Assembly (NCBI RefSeq): GCF_019578655.1
Contig: NC_063259.1
Location: 7,924,001 to 7,988,000, forward strand
Length of the DNA: 64,000 nt
DNA from: Ricinus communis
Taxonomy: Eukaryota > Streptophyta > Magnoliopsida > Malpighiales > Euphorbiaceae
Direction: 5' to 3'
The translations under genes and the position numbers were made by a program. The notes under the pieces are model-generated. The model was not told where the DNA came from, ran no database searches, and saw only the letters and a list, made by a program, of their open reading frames with translations. This document shows, in pieces, positions 1 to 10,437 of this stretch; positions within the stretch are counted from its first letter, which is position 1, and each line of letters begins with the position of its first letter.

Positions 1-250
1 CTCCCCCTCCATCTCTTCTATCCCTTCAAGCCAAAATAATCATTTACATTGATGGCTTGGCACATAAACTTCATCACAATTATAACAAAGCCCTTCGCTC
101 GCCGTTCCTCCATCTCTGCTCAATTCAAACGTTTGACAAATGGTGGTTTTGGGGAATTTGTTACCACAGTTTGCTTAGCACTTGAATTCTCTGACTTGCG
201 CCAATTCCTTCGCACAGTCCCTTTGCACGCCCTGTCTTCCTCGTACATAA
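1..250 (-). pseudogene. Ty3/gypsy gag C-terminal fragment (outer element)
   Basis: Read on the minus strand, this carries the end of a plant gypsy gag: a PPxKRL-type segment, an EMEERRAKG helix, then a zinc-knuckle-like motif of form C-x2-C-x7-H-x-C beginning LCYNCDE. A stop lies before the helix and a frameshift separates the helix from the knuckle, so it is dead. It ends exactly at the LTR of the element at 251-3763, which has landed in or recombined with it. The PBS and LTR remnant at 3764-4311 may be the 5' end of the same outer element. Family identification rests on motif recognition. Confidence 0.7.
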
Positions 251-488
251 TGTCATGGGCTTGGTCTTTTCTACCAACGAACCGAGCGGCACTAGCTAGT
301 TTCTCCCTGCAGACAAGTAAGCTAGTCAGTCTTGCTCTTCGAATGCTAGGCAAAATGCTAGCTAGGATGGCAAGAAGAACAAAAGAGAGCTAAAGACAAC
401 TTGGAAGCTTTTGTAAAGAGAGCTTTCTTACTCTTTTACTTGATTATGCTTGATTTCTACTTGATGATTACAAATGAATTCTCTAAGC

Positions 489-496
489 TATATATA
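489..496 (-). promoter_or_regulatory. TATA box in the 3' LTR
   Basis: TATATATA, conserved at the same place in both LTRs (here and 3505-3512), downstream of the TTC/GAA array in element orientation. Confidence 0.55.
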
Positions 497-602
497 GGCC
501 TCCACCTCCTCAATGGACGGTGAGGATACATTTGATCTGATGGCTAAGATTAAGTATCTAGAATTTCTACACACTTCCATACTTATCTACACATTATACA
601 AG

Positions 603-682
603 CTTCTAAATTATTCTAGAATGTTCCAGATGCTTCAAGATGCTTCCAGATGATTCTAGATGATTCTAGAATGTTCTAGAAT
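603..682. promoter_or_regulatory. Heat-shock-element-like array in the 3' LTR
   Basis: From 613 to 682 the sequence reads as 14 consecutive pentamers alternating nTTCn with nGAAn or the variant nGATn, with no break in the 5-bp phase; the phase extends left to 603. At 663-682 four perfect pentamers form nTTCnnGAAnnTTCnnGAAn, the established HSF-binding consensus. The array is symmetric, so it reads the same on both strands, and lies about 120 bp upstream of the minus-strand TATA box. HSF binding is inferred. Confidence 0.7.
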
Positions 683-766
683 CCTCCCTTGCTTTGTAGC
701 GAACTCTGGAGGCTTCTTGGGCCTCTGAACCTTCGTGCGAGAAGGGGAAATTTGCGGGCTGTGACA

Positions 767-781
767 TTCTCCCCCACTCAT
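767..781 (-). other. Polypurine tract of the gypsy element
   Basis: On the minus strand the purine-rich run GAGTGGGGGAGAA directly precedes the LTR start TGTCACAGCC, the standard position for the plus-strand primer. Confidence 0.8.
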
Positions 782-1572
782 TCTGGCGACGCCCTCGTCG
801 CGTCCCCGTTGTATGCCTCGATTAAGTCCTTGAAGTTCCTTGGCAAATCTTCGGCTTTGATGGGGAAAGAGCTTTACCATCACTAAGCCTCCCTCCTGAA
901 ACACTGAGTGCCTCCTCTTTCCATCCGCCCACTTCTTTATTCTCTTGGCGGTCTTGGTTAGATGAGCACATGCCCTGTCGGCTTTCTCATGCCATCCTTT
1001 GGACTTCGGTAATGGCTTTAACAAACCGGCGGGCTTGTTTTGTTCCACCTTGTCTTGATCCAACGAAAGAAAGTTAGCGCTAGTGATGGAAGCTAACTCT
1101 GCCTTTCTACTTGGCGCATCGGCCACTAAGTTTGCCTTTCCAGGGCTTGTACTCGTTCGCAAAATCGGACTCCGCAAGGAATGATTGCCATCTTACTTGC
1201 TTCAAAGTCTGTTTCTTTTGCTCGAGTATCGGTGGTTCACATAAAGCCTTGGACGACCTAGTGTGGCCAGCATCTAACAACTCTTTTAGTTGCCTCCGTA
1301 ACTCTTCGAACTCAGGGGGTGTCATGCTATAAAGGACTGCTGTAAGCGGCCTTGTACCTTCTACCAGCTCCATTTTCTGATCCACCTCTCTTCGGTGAGA
1401 GCTTTTTCGGTAACTCCGCAGGCATTACGTCTCCAGACTCTTCTAGGACCCCTGTTATCTCCTTTGGCACTTCATCTTGCGGCAAGATTGCCACTTCTTC
1501 CTTTAGTGCCGCAAGGAATGTGGGCTGAGTCTTCTCTACCCCCTTGAATAGTTGCATGGCCGAGATCTTCAT
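781..1572 (-). pseudogene. Gypsy pol remnant: RT stub, RNase H tail, integrase tail
   Basis: In minus-strand order this shows the protease-RT linker (PQDEVPKEI, DVMPAELPKKL), the RT entry motif MTPPEFEELRRQLKELLDAG, then an abrupt jump near 1210-1220 to the end of RNase H (KQVRWQSFLAE, EYKP, VADAPSRKAELASI). A second jump near 1062 leads to the end of the integrase zinc-binding domain (QDKVEQNKPAGLL), and a third near 1010 to the post-core region (EKADRACAHL, KKWADGKRRH, GGLVMVKL). The RT palm, most of RNase H and the DDE core are absent, and the pieces lie in different frames. The product cannot be functional. Confidence 0.8.
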
Positions 1573-1590
1573 GGCTTTTACCTTGGCTTC

Positions 1591-3153
1591 TCATTTCAAC
1601 GGTACCATGCAAGTATTTCCTTGCTCCAAGATACACATGGTGTTGGTAAAGGGAAGTGGGAATGCATTCACTTTGTCCAGGAATTCTATGTCAAGCACCA
1701 TTTTATAATCATCCATCGTAATAATGGAAAAGTCCAAGAGGCCAGACCACTCACTGAGGCTTACTTTGACGTCTCGCACAAATCCACGTGTCGCACTCGG
1801 TGTCGAGTTGATAGCCTTGAGCCACCCTTGCTCCTTCGTATATTTGATGTTAAGTCTTTCGGCTTCTTTTGCCTCGAGGAAGTTGTTGTTAGCTCCGGTA
1901 TCTAATAATGCTTCTACTGTGCAGCCTCCAACCTTCACCTCGACGAACAATCGACCCTTGGCACTGAGGAGTTGTAGCGATCCCATCTTGGACTCCTCTT
2001 GCACTCGTTGGTGTTCTTCCCTTTCTTCGACCAACACAGAGAGCTTGCTCTTCGTAGGGCATTCTCTTGCCTTATGCGGTCCATCGCAGAAGAAACACTT
2101 GAGACGTTGCCTCTCTCCACCTTTGTCATCTTTGTTGCCATGGATGCCTTCCTCACTGGGCTTGTCAAACTTGTAGAAGCCTTCCTTTTTATGGTGACGC
2201 TCTCCCCCACTCTTTCCGTTGCCGTTCCTTTCTTGGTCGGGCTTGTGCCTCTCTTGCCTCCTGATCTCTATCAAGGATTCGGCCACGGCAACGACAGTGT
2301 TGAGATCTTGGACACCACGGCGCTCCAACTCTAACCTTGTCCAAATCTTCAATCCATCTGTGAACGTAAACAAGGCTTCTTCATCGGTATAATTGGGAAT
2401 CTCAAAGAGTGTTGGTGAATTCTTTAACATACTCCTTGATGCTTCCCATATGTGAGAGTCGCCGCAACTTGGCCCTTGCATCTCTAATAGCATTCTCGGG
2501 GTAGAACTGCTTTTGCATATCATCTTTGAACTCTACCCACAAGTTGATGGTGCATGTCCTTTTTTCTATGTCGTCACTCCTCCTCTACCACAACATTGCG
2601 GTATCTTCTAGGAAGAGTGCAGCAGCGTCAACCTTCTTGGCTTCTTCTACTAAGCCAAGTGCCTTGAAGTATCGCTCTAAGCTCCATAGGAAGTTATCAA
2701 TTTCCTTCGCGTTCCTTAGCCTCTATAAGCTTTAGGCTTCGAAACATCTATCTTCGATGGAGTAGAGACTACCATAAGCATGCTTCCACTTCCCTGGATA
2801 GCTGCCTTCTTGCAGAGGATAAGCTCTTCCTCGGTTGCCAACAACCTAGCAACCATACCATCCAGCGTTTCCCTCAACGTCACAACCTCGGCAAGGAGAG
2901 CTTTCTCTATGGTCTTGGCTTGTTCTTAACACTTGGACATGCCCTCGTTTAAGGCAGCTTGCATCCCTTCTTGAAGCTCTTCTCTCCCATTCTCGAGCTC
3001 CTCGATGTGTTGCTCTAAGTCCCTGAACCTATCGTGTCCCTCAGCCACAATTAGCTCTATCTTGGCTAGCCTGGCATCCATGTCAGACACAACGTCCCTC
3101 GACCTTCCTCTCTCCTTCTTCGGTGCCTTGGACGCTTCCGGTTGGTCCTTCAT
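1591..3153 (-). pseudogene. Gypsy gag-protease region
   Basis: The N-terminal part (2926-3153) is a charged coiled coil of about 75 residues rich in E, R and L. The segment to about 2524 holds the capsid-like core in broken frames. The long open part (1591-2523) continues capsid sequence and then has a zinc knuckle, CFFCDGPHKAREC (C-x2-C-x3-H-x4-C), and an aspartic protease with active site LLDTGANNNF. Gag packages the retrotransposon RNA and the protease matures it. Stops and frameshifts interrupt it between 2524 and 2926. Confidence 0.8.
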
Positions 3154-3250
3154 AACCTCACTCTAGGGTTGCCTTACCTCCTCGGTAACTCTGGTAGCCT
3201 CACATGCTCCCGATGTCTTTGCCATTTCACTTCTTCAAGGATTGTGCTAA

Positions 3251-3268
3251 CCTTGCTCTGATACCAAC
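3251..3268 (-). other. Primer-binding site of the gypsy element
   Basis: The minus strand reads GTTGGTATCAGAGCAAGG directly after the 5' LTR. TGGTATCAGAGC is the usual plant initiator tRNA-Met PBS and fixes the orientation of the element. Confidence 0.9.
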
Positions 3269-3504
3269 TGTCACGGGCTTGGTCTTTTCTACCAACGAGC
3301 CATGCAGCACTAGCTACTTTCTCCCCGCGGACAAGTAAGCTAGTCAGACTTACTCTTCGAATGCTAGGCAAAATGTTAGCTATGATGGCAAGAACAAAAG
3401 GGAGCTAAAGACAACTTGGAGAGTTTTTGTAAAGAGAGCTTTCTTACTCTTTTACTTGATTATGCTTAATTTCTACTTGATGATTACAAATGAATTCTCT
3501 AAGC

Positions 3505-3512
3505 TATATATA
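3505..3512 (-). promoter_or_regulatory. TATA box in the 5' LTR
   Basis: TATATATA, matching the box at 489-496 in the other LTR. Confidence 0.55.
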
Positions 3513-3619
3513 GGCCTCCACTTTCTCAATGGACGGTAAGGATACATTTGATCTGATGGCTAAAATTAAGTATCTAGAATGTTCTACATACTTCCATACT
3601 TGTCTACACATTATACAAG

Positions 3620-3679
3620 CTTCTAGATTATTCTAGAATGTTCCATATGCTTCAAGATGATTCTAGAGTGTTCTAGAAT
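3620..3679. promoter_or_regulatory. Heat-shock-element-like array in the 5' LTR
   Basis: Twelve consecutive pentamers keep a 5-bp phase, mostly alternating nTTCn and nGAAn or nGAnn. It is shorter than the copy at 603-682 by one 10-bp unit, as expected if the array expands and contracts. A separate GAAtgTTC pair lies near 3577-3586. The TATA box is about 110 bp downstream on the minus strand. Confidence 0.7.
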
Positions 3680-3763
3680 TCTCCCTTGTTTTGTAACGAA
3701 CTCTGGAGGCTTCTTGGGCCTCTGAACCTTTGTGCGAGAAGGGGAAATTTGCGGGCTGTGACA

Positions 3764-4311
3764 ATAGTCATGAAAGCTTTAATTTGTTGCCTTAAACTTT
3801 GAGGCTCTCTTATAACTACCTGCTCTGATACTAGGTTGTTACGGCCCTGCACCTTGGATTGAGTTATGGGTCCAAGTAAAGAGAAATCACAATCTGGACT
3901 GAGGACCTCTTTCTGTTTATTTGTTTTTCTTCCTTTGTGACCTATGATTGAGAACAAACAAGGGCTCCTTAGAGAGAACCCTGTGATCTCTTCAACATAT
4001 ATTTTGGTGGAAATCAAAATTACCCCTTATTGATTTCCTTTTTTTCTTTAAATATTTACATGACAACTGATAATGAAAACTACCCACTACCACTACTTAG
4101 ATAACTACCTCCATGTGCACAGTACATGAAGATTTACAACTTCCACTATGAAAACTAACAAAGTTATAAACTATGATAGACAGAAATACAAATAACAAGA
4201 AATAAACTAACAAACTAGTAGCTATGTCTTTTAAGTATTCAAGCTAGTTCGCTTCTTGGGCCCATGATGATAATGCTTATAGACACTTGTATTGCAGCTG
4301 AATTATCACAC
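3764..4311 (-). mobile_element. 5' end of a second gypsy-like element (gag start, PBS, partial LTR)
   Basis: On the minus strand a PBS-like ACCTAGTATCAGAGCAG lies at 3819-3836, next to sequence ending GGCCGTAACA that looks like an LTR end (TG at 3837 on plus). The LTR may extend to about 4311, where the minus strand would start TGTGATAATTC; that edge is a guess because no partner LTR lies in the window. After the PBS a short stretch resembles a gag N terminus before the inner element cuts it off. It may belong with the gag fragment at 1-250. Confidence 0.5.
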
Positions 4312-5332
4312 TTGGTTTGCTGGTTCACAACACTACTCCTTTCTAATTTTTGTCTAAACTTTCTTTTCCTTATATTCTCTCTCAATTTGTTAGAGATGAT
4401 TTTCATTAGATGCAGCAAATCATGAAGCTCGCTTTAATTTCTGTCCTGTAATTTAGGCAGGCTAATGGTAAGGTCATAACCTTCCTTAAGATTCCTAAAG
4501 GAACACTATAGCACTAAAGGATTGGGATTTTCTTCAAGCAATCTCAGGTTTGAATCCTGCTGAATGGCATGGGGTTGGGAGGGAGGGAAAATGAGAGCTG
4601 CTCCCTATTTTGTAGCTCATTTGACACAGAGAAAGAGAGAAATGTGTGTTAAGAGATGAAGAGGACATAGGTAGGTGGCATTAATAGGAGTGGCTTTTGG
4701 AAATTAGGATTGTCAATGCTGTAAAGGAATTAGAGGTGTCTTCCACAGTCCTTCCTTACAATCTTAGCCAAGACAAGTAAAGCTAACGAAGGTGAAAGCA
4801 AGTTATTTGACGTCTTTAGTTTTAAAGTCAAAAGTAATTTGGCAGGAATCTATTTGAACCATGAGCTAGTTAATTCACTTCCAGCAATCCAAAATTCTTT
4901 TGATCAAGAGTCTTATTCTAAGCATACTTTAATGTGATTTTGGTGATGTCCAAGTTGGAAACAGTGATAGTGTTAGAACTTTTACATGTTCAGTTGTGGT
5001 GGTTCTGTTCATCATTCTAGTATGAATTTGTGTTGCATTTTTGGCTGCTAAACGCTGTTGGCTAGGCTTTGTTCTTTAACACCATTTTTTTTCTTTGGCA
5101 GGAAGTTTCTATAGCAAGAGAAACTGCAACATTGCAGGGTGATTAGTGGTAACCACAACTTCAGTAACTTGCAAAATTTGGCATGCATGTAGATTAATGT
5201 TCAAGCTGTAGTATAAAAATTCTTAATGTCTTGCATTATTTTGAAGTGTAATAGGATCAATATGTATTTATTTTTCACTAATAGGAGAGCATATAGCATA
5301 AAACACTTCATTAACTTTTTGTTTTATTTCAG
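4312..5332. other. Intergenic sequence, nothing recognised
   Basis: No ORF, RNA gene or repeat could be supported. A T-loop-like GGTTTGAATCC near 4549 was considered and rejected. Confidence 0.5.
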
Positions 5333-5440
5333 TCAGAATTGCAATATATATCTACAAATCTATGATAAAATAGGTGGGATATGGTTGCAAATATCCCACC
5401 TATATTATCATAGATGTATACATATGTATTGCAATTCTGA
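5333..5440. repeat. Long hairpin, 50-bp arms with 8-nt loop
   Basis: Left arm 5333-5382 and right arm 5391-5440 are inverted copies matching at about 45 of 50 positions, with loop GGTTGCAA. The 13 bp at the loop end (TAGGTGGGATAT and neighbour) and 14 bp at the base pair perfectly. The overlapping short ORFs on both strands are by-products of the symmetry. It could be a miRNA-like foldback or a small MITE; flanks show no clear target duplication. Confidence 0.85.
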
Positions 5441-5540
5441 TTGAAAGTGATATATAATGTTGTAAAATATTGATTATTTATAAAAGTTTTTATTATTTTT
5501 ATAACGCATATTAAAAATATTTTATGATTCACATCAATAT

Positions 5541-6835
5541 TTATTTATAGGCATAATATTTATTAGTTTTTCAATGGATATTTGTTATTAATGAAAATCA
5601 TATCTACTAATTCATTCAAATGAACATATATAATATAAATATAATATAAAAATAAAAAAATATTAAACAAAAATTATATATAAATATTTATATTGTGGTA
5701 CATATATTTTTTTAATAAAATTAAGTTAATAAATATTTTACGTTTAAACAATGAACATTCAGGACATATTTAATGAACATAAGTTAATAAACATTTAATA
5801 CAAAATTAAATAACATAAGATAATAAATATTTAATATAAAATTAATTAACATAAATTATTTTTTCAAAAAAAGAAAAATTTGAGTTCATAAAACCAAATA
5901 GACAAGAAACTATTTTATAATTTGCCGTGATATTGACCTACCACTTTTACCTTCTACTCTTAGAAATACTAGATGGCAATTAAAATCTTAATTCTTATCA
6001 TTATAAAATTTTTCTTTTTTTCTTTTTCTTTTTCCAGATTTTTTGGTGAATAACCTTTTTTTTTTTTTCAATTTCTTAACATTTAACTTTAACTTTAGTG
6101 ATGGTAATCTTCGGCCTTTCATTTTTATTAGTTACTAATAATTTATATATATCTATAGTGAATTAAAAAATTATTAAATATTAAATATGTTGATCTTTAA
6201 GTTTATAATTAATATATTTGATGTATTAAAGAATTATTAAACATTTGAAGTATTAATTATTAAATATTATAAACTTAATATTTCAAAATAAATACATATA
6301 ATTTAAAATCAGTAAATTAATATAACAAGAAAATTTATTATAAAGAAACACATGCTAAATACTTGGTGTAGAATTTAGTAAATGATGCTTTTATAAGAAA
6401 TACGATTTCTTTTGTAGCACATATGTAAGAAATACTTTTTTTTTTTTATATCTAACAACATTAAAGTTTTTTTATATTTAATAATTTTTAAAAATTATTA
6501 AATTTTCCACTGCATTAAAATAATAAATACTAAAGAAAAAAAGTAGTACAACATTTTCTTTTTCTAAAATTTTCTCCAATAATTAATAATTATAAAAAAT
6601 AATCAAAAGAATAATAAAATTATTAATTTATTAAATATTAAATATAAGAGTCAAATGTCATGATTCTAACATACTAAGTAACTACGGTGGCAGAAAGATG
6701 CTTTTAGTGAAGAATTGAATATTAATTTCAAACAAGGGGATGAATCAAATTAATCTTATTGATTGATTCACCTAAGTTATTTTTCTCATCAAATTTTTTT
6801 TTTCTTTTAGATGTACAGTCAACCTTTTTCAACCT
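5541..6835. other. AT-rich intergenic DNA
   Basis: Long A/T runs with stops in every frame. No gene or element is recognised. Confidence 0.6.
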
Positions 6836-8208
6836 TGTTGTCCCATGCATATCTTTCTATATATATGAAATTTAAACAAAATCCTTAAAGATTTAGGATT
6901 TCTATAAAATCTTGACTTATATTGAGTTGTATTTGTTATCATAAATGAACTTTTATTAATATAAAAATTAATTCATGGACAATAAATTCATTATAAGCCT
7001 ATTTTATAAGGCCTATTAGCTCTTAATTAATTAGCATTTAGTTAGTCCCAATATATAAGAGTTTAAACCCAATGCTTAAGTCTCATTTTAATCATCACTC
7101 AAAATCTATTTGTATGTGACCTAAAAGGTTCATAACATGTTGACAATGAATATGAATTATGAATTAAATTCTTTTAGTTCAATGTTAATTTTCTAATTTA
7201 ACTTAGTCCATATTTATAGATCAAGATTAGCATATAAAAATGTATCATGACCATCTAAATATATAGAAATGATTAAAGGGCTTTAATTAGCCTTTGCAGT
7301 GAATAAATCTTACAATGTAATTCAGTTCTTTCATTGTACTTCTATCCCAATTGATTCAAAGAGCATGGATGTAAGTATCAACTCTATAATTAAACCAATC
7401 ATATTTATTCTTGATAACTGCATATAACATCTTGAGATCTATGAAACACTTTTTATAATCTTCATTCAAACAACCTTGGCCATAGATTTCCATGTTAAAA
7501 CATATCAACAATCATCAGAATAAGGTCTCATGATATATTACCTTGGGCAATGAATTCTTTATTGATAACTTATTATCTTCATATGACTCTTATTATACCC
7601 AATAACTCTCCCTTGAGCATTCCATAGATAGGAGAACATAAGATAGCCTCAAAATATAGTAGTTCTCATATAAGACAATATATTGTTATCTCAAATCTAA
7701 TGATCACGTCTTATATGATTGTCACAAGAGTATTGTCCATAGACACTTGGAGTAAATTTCATATGGACTACTCAGTGGTATCGTGTTTAATGAATTTTTT
7801 CTTATAACAAGCACTCATATGCTTGTCTTGGAATCTCTATTCCTCAATCTTATGAGATAGATTGCTTACTTTACAAGTAAGTGATAACACATTATGATAG
7901 TCTTAAGTGTTTAATCAATATCCAATGATCAATATCTAATTCTTAATCAAACATCGACTATGAACAAATTTTAGGAACGTATGTATGAGAACGTCATCAT
8001 TATAAACTCGCTTTATAATTTCTCTTACATTTGTATTTATATTATATGTTTTCATCTCTAACGGTTTAGATTATTTCTTGATAGTACTTAATTACTCATA
8101 TCATTAGAGTCGAACAATGCCTTTAGTATGATTGCATGCCATCGATTGTAATGTATAAATTAATATAGATTATCTGACAACTCCTTGTCTATAGGGCATA
8201 CTCTAACA
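6836..8208 (-). repeat. Ty1/copia LTR (3' LTR, minus orientation)
   Basis: The right edge is firm: the minus strand begins TGTTAGAGTATGCCCTATAG, directly preceded by the polypurine tract GTGCAAGTGGGAGAT. This start and tract resemble a widespread plant copia type. The left edge at 6836 is provisional, chosen because the plus strand reads TGTTGTCCCATGC, giving TG..CA ends; the LTR would then be 1.37 kb. No second LTR of this element is in the window. Confidence 0.6.
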
Positions 8209-8990
8209 ATCTCCCACTTGCACTAAAGCATTATCAAAGTCAATCATCATAATATCCAATACCAAACTCTTTCTTATGATGATCGTGTTCTTACTAGGTC
8301 AAATGGCCTTGTTGAAGGATCAACTTTATTATCCCCAATGGGTATCTATTTTATCTTTATATTTACTAATAAGTCATTTATTGGTAATGCTTTAATACAA
8401 TATTTTAGATTCCAAATGAGACCTTGATTCTTTAAAAATGGCTTTATTGTTTCTCTAACTCTTTAAATCATTAATACTTAAAAACCACACCTTATTCTTG
8501 AAAAAGAATATTAAAGATCTAAATATCTCAAATATAATGAGATGTATTGAGCTTAAGTTGTAAGAATGGCCTTTTTGAAACTCTTTCCAAAAAATCATGT
8601 TTTCCTTAAAAATGAAATGAATCTATCTTGTGAGTTTATTCTATGTGATTCACAATCAAAATCTAGAATAATCATAAAGTTTAGTACATAACATGACATA
8701 TGTTCATAATAGAATATTGTGTTTTCGCATAAATCATTCTATCAATAACCTTTCTCAATGAGTGTTTATAGCATGTTTTTTTTTGGAAAAAGATATGTCA
8801 TAAGAAATCGCTAAGAATCTTTCTTTGATTCTTCCATGTTAAATCATTTAACATACATGTCTATGTACATGAAGTTTAGAACTTACTGAGATTTGTCAGC
8901 ATATATGTCTATGTACAATAAGTTTCCTATTACCCTACAATTCTAGAAGAGGACCTTCATAGGTTAAGCTTATATGGCTTCCTAGTTACT
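8209..8990 (-). pseudogene. Decayed interior of the copia element (pol 3' end)
   Basis: The first 17 bases are the polypurine tract on the minus strand. The next about 130 bp match, by memory of the family, the decayed RNase H end normally found there. Further right no frame stays open and the call is weak. The LINE ORF1 tail begins by about 9000, so the boundary lies between. Confidence 0.4.
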
Positions 8991-8999
8991 CTTTTTGAC

Positions 9000-9255
9000 A
9001 AAGTAAGTTTGAATCTATCTTGCTTAGCTTTGGTTTTCCTTTTCTTGATCATACTCCAATTCTCTTCTTCATTGTCCACTTCGTCAGCCCATGAAATATT
9101 TTTTTTGAGCTTGGATTGCTCTCACCAAATTGATTATTTACGGTAGGAGGCTCGTGCTAAGCTTCTGCACCATTCCCATCTACCAATATGCTTTCACATG
9201 ATCACCAACAGCCACAGGGTCCTTATCCGACTGTTTATCTGCTCTTTGATGTAAC
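9000..9255 (-). pseudogene. LINE ORF1 C-terminal fragment
   Basis: On the minus strand this ends in a motif close to SWADEVDNEEENW (about 9056-9098) followed by a Lys-rich tail, typical of the C terminus of plant L1 ORF1 proteins (DUF4283 plus zinc knuckle). Its N-terminal portion is at 13611-14710; the copia element at 9256-13605 separates the two. Confidence 0.6.
9251..9255. repeat. Target-site duplication GTAAC (left)
   Basis: GTAAC directly before the left LTR, repeated at 13606-13610 directly after the right LTR. Confidence 0.9.
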
Positions 9256-9394
9256 TGTTGAGATATGATAACATAATGTTTGATGCAAGTACTGATATAA
9301 TAAAATATTTTGTTATCCTCCATATCAGATTAGGTAATATTTTAATTAATGTTTGATATGTAAAAAAAAAAAAAAATTCTGCTCCATGCCAACA
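9256..9394 (+). repeat. 5' LTR of the copia element
   Basis: Starts TGTTGAGATATG, ends CATGCCAACA. Includes an A-rich run near 9362-9376. Confidence 0.9.
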
Positions 9395-9396
9395 AA

Positions 9397-9412
9397 TGGT
9401 ATCGGAGCTTTC
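9397..9412 (+). other. Primer-binding site of the copia element
   Basis: TGGTATCGGAGCTTTC, two bases after the LTR; one base differs from the usual TGGTATCAGAGC core complementary to tRNA-Met. Confidence 0.85.
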
Positions 9413-9507
9413 TTGATCTTGCGGGACTGTGTGAGTGTCTAAAGATAAATCTAAAAAAAAAAAATATTTTTTTCTTAGTTGATTTGCTTCATCTTTTCTC
9501 TTTTTCA

Positions 9508-10437
9508 ATAACATCTAGCAGCACTCCTCTTGCACCTCCTCACATTAATGGCAAAAACTATCATGTATGGGCTGTAAAAATGAAGGCTTATCTTAGAGGT
9601 CTTGGACTATGGTAGTATGTGGAAGAGGATAGAGCTATTCCTCTTCTGAGACAGAACCCAATGCTGCATCAAATAAGGCAGCATGAAGAAGAAGTTGTCA
9701 AAGCTTTAAAGGCCCTGTCCTACATTCATGCAGTTGTTTCAGATCCTATATTCACCAAGATCATAGCTTGTGAATCAGCACATGAAGCTTGGGAGAAATT
9801 GAAGACAGAATTCCAAGGATCTGATAAGACAAGACAAATGCAAGTTTTTAATCTGAGAAAAGAATTTGAGTTGTTAAAGATGAAAGATGCAGAGAAGGTG
9901 AAGGACTATGTGGATAGAGTCATGAAGATAGTCAATCAGATAAGGTTGCTGGGAGAAGAGTTGGAAGAGAGGAGAATTGTTGAAAAGGTTATGGTGACTC
10001 TTCCAGAAAAATTCGAAGCAAAAATTTCTTCTCTTAGGAACGCTTGGGACATGTCTCAAATAACTTTGCCAGAGCTAACAAATGCTTTACTGGCTGTTGA
10101 ACAAAGAAAAGCACCCAGGGAAGAAGAAAGTGTAGGAGAAAAGGCACTTGCAGCAGTACAAAAGATGAGTTCACAAGAAGGAGGATCAAAGAACCAAACT
10201 GTTCACAAGAAGGGAAAGAACAAGAAAATTGGAAGATGGAGAAGCAAAAAGGATAAATATCCACCTTGTCCCTACTGCAAAAAATCAAATCACACAGAGA
10301 ACTATTGTTGGTTCCGGCCTGGTGCTCAATATAAGATTTGTAAACAATTTGGTCACACTGAGAGGGTATGTACCATAAGAAATGACCAGCAGACACAGGC
10401 ACAACCAGCTCAAACAACAGAAAATAATGATTATTAA
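9508..10437 (+). pseudogene. copia gag
   Basis: Encodes a copia gag polyprotein (UBN2/Retrotran_gag type): N-terminal INGKNYHVWAVKMKAYL, a helical capsid region (AHEAWEKLK, LRKEFELLKMKDAEKVKDYV), then a knuckle CPYCKKSNHTENYC (C-x2-C-x4-H-x4-C) and a second knuckle whose first Cys is Tyr. The probable initiator at 9508 is ATA, not ATG, and an in-frame TAG lies at 9613; both are one transition from the expected codon (ATG, CAG). The frame ends with TAA at 10435. Gag forms the particle that packages element RNA. Confidence 0.85.

Larger units (their letters stand above)
251..766 (-). repeat. 3' LTR of the gypsy element
   Basis: The plus strand begins TGTCATGGGC and ends GGGCTGTGACA, with TG..CA termini. 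It aligns along its length with 3269-3763 apart from substitutions and small indels. On the minus strand a TATA box (489-496) lies downstream of a long TTC/GAA array (603-682), the layout of a U3 promoter. Confidence 0.9.
251..3763 (-). mobile_element. Internally deleted Ty3/gypsy LTR retrotransposon
   Basis: Two LTRs in direct orientation (251-766 and 3269-3763, roughly 90% alike by eye) flank a 2.5-kb interior. On the minus strand the order is 5' LTR, tRNA-Met-type PBS, gag with coiled coil and zinc knuckle, aspartic protease, a stub of reverse transcriptase, the end of RNase H, an integrase remnant, a polypurine tract and the 3' LTR. Most of the reverse transcriptase and the integrase core are missing, so the copy is non-autonomous; gypsy interiors are normally about twice this long. 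The flanking five bases (CATAA and ATAGT) do not match, so no target-site duplication is seen. Confidence 0.9.
3269..3763 (-). repeat. 5' LTR of the gypsy element
   Basis: The plus strand begins TGTCACGGGC and ends GGGCTGTGACA. It pairs with 251-766. It is the transcription-driving copy in element orientation, with the TTC/GAA array at 3620-3679 and TATA at 3505-3512. Confidence 0.9.

Noticed and set aside
4540..4565. tRNA-like T-loop GGTTTGAATCC, possible SINE
   Set aside because: No matching A box, acceptor stem or poly(A)/T tail could be placed.
5226..5532. Two overlapping frames of similar sequence on opposite strands
   Set aside because: Both are produced by the inverted repeat 5333-5440.
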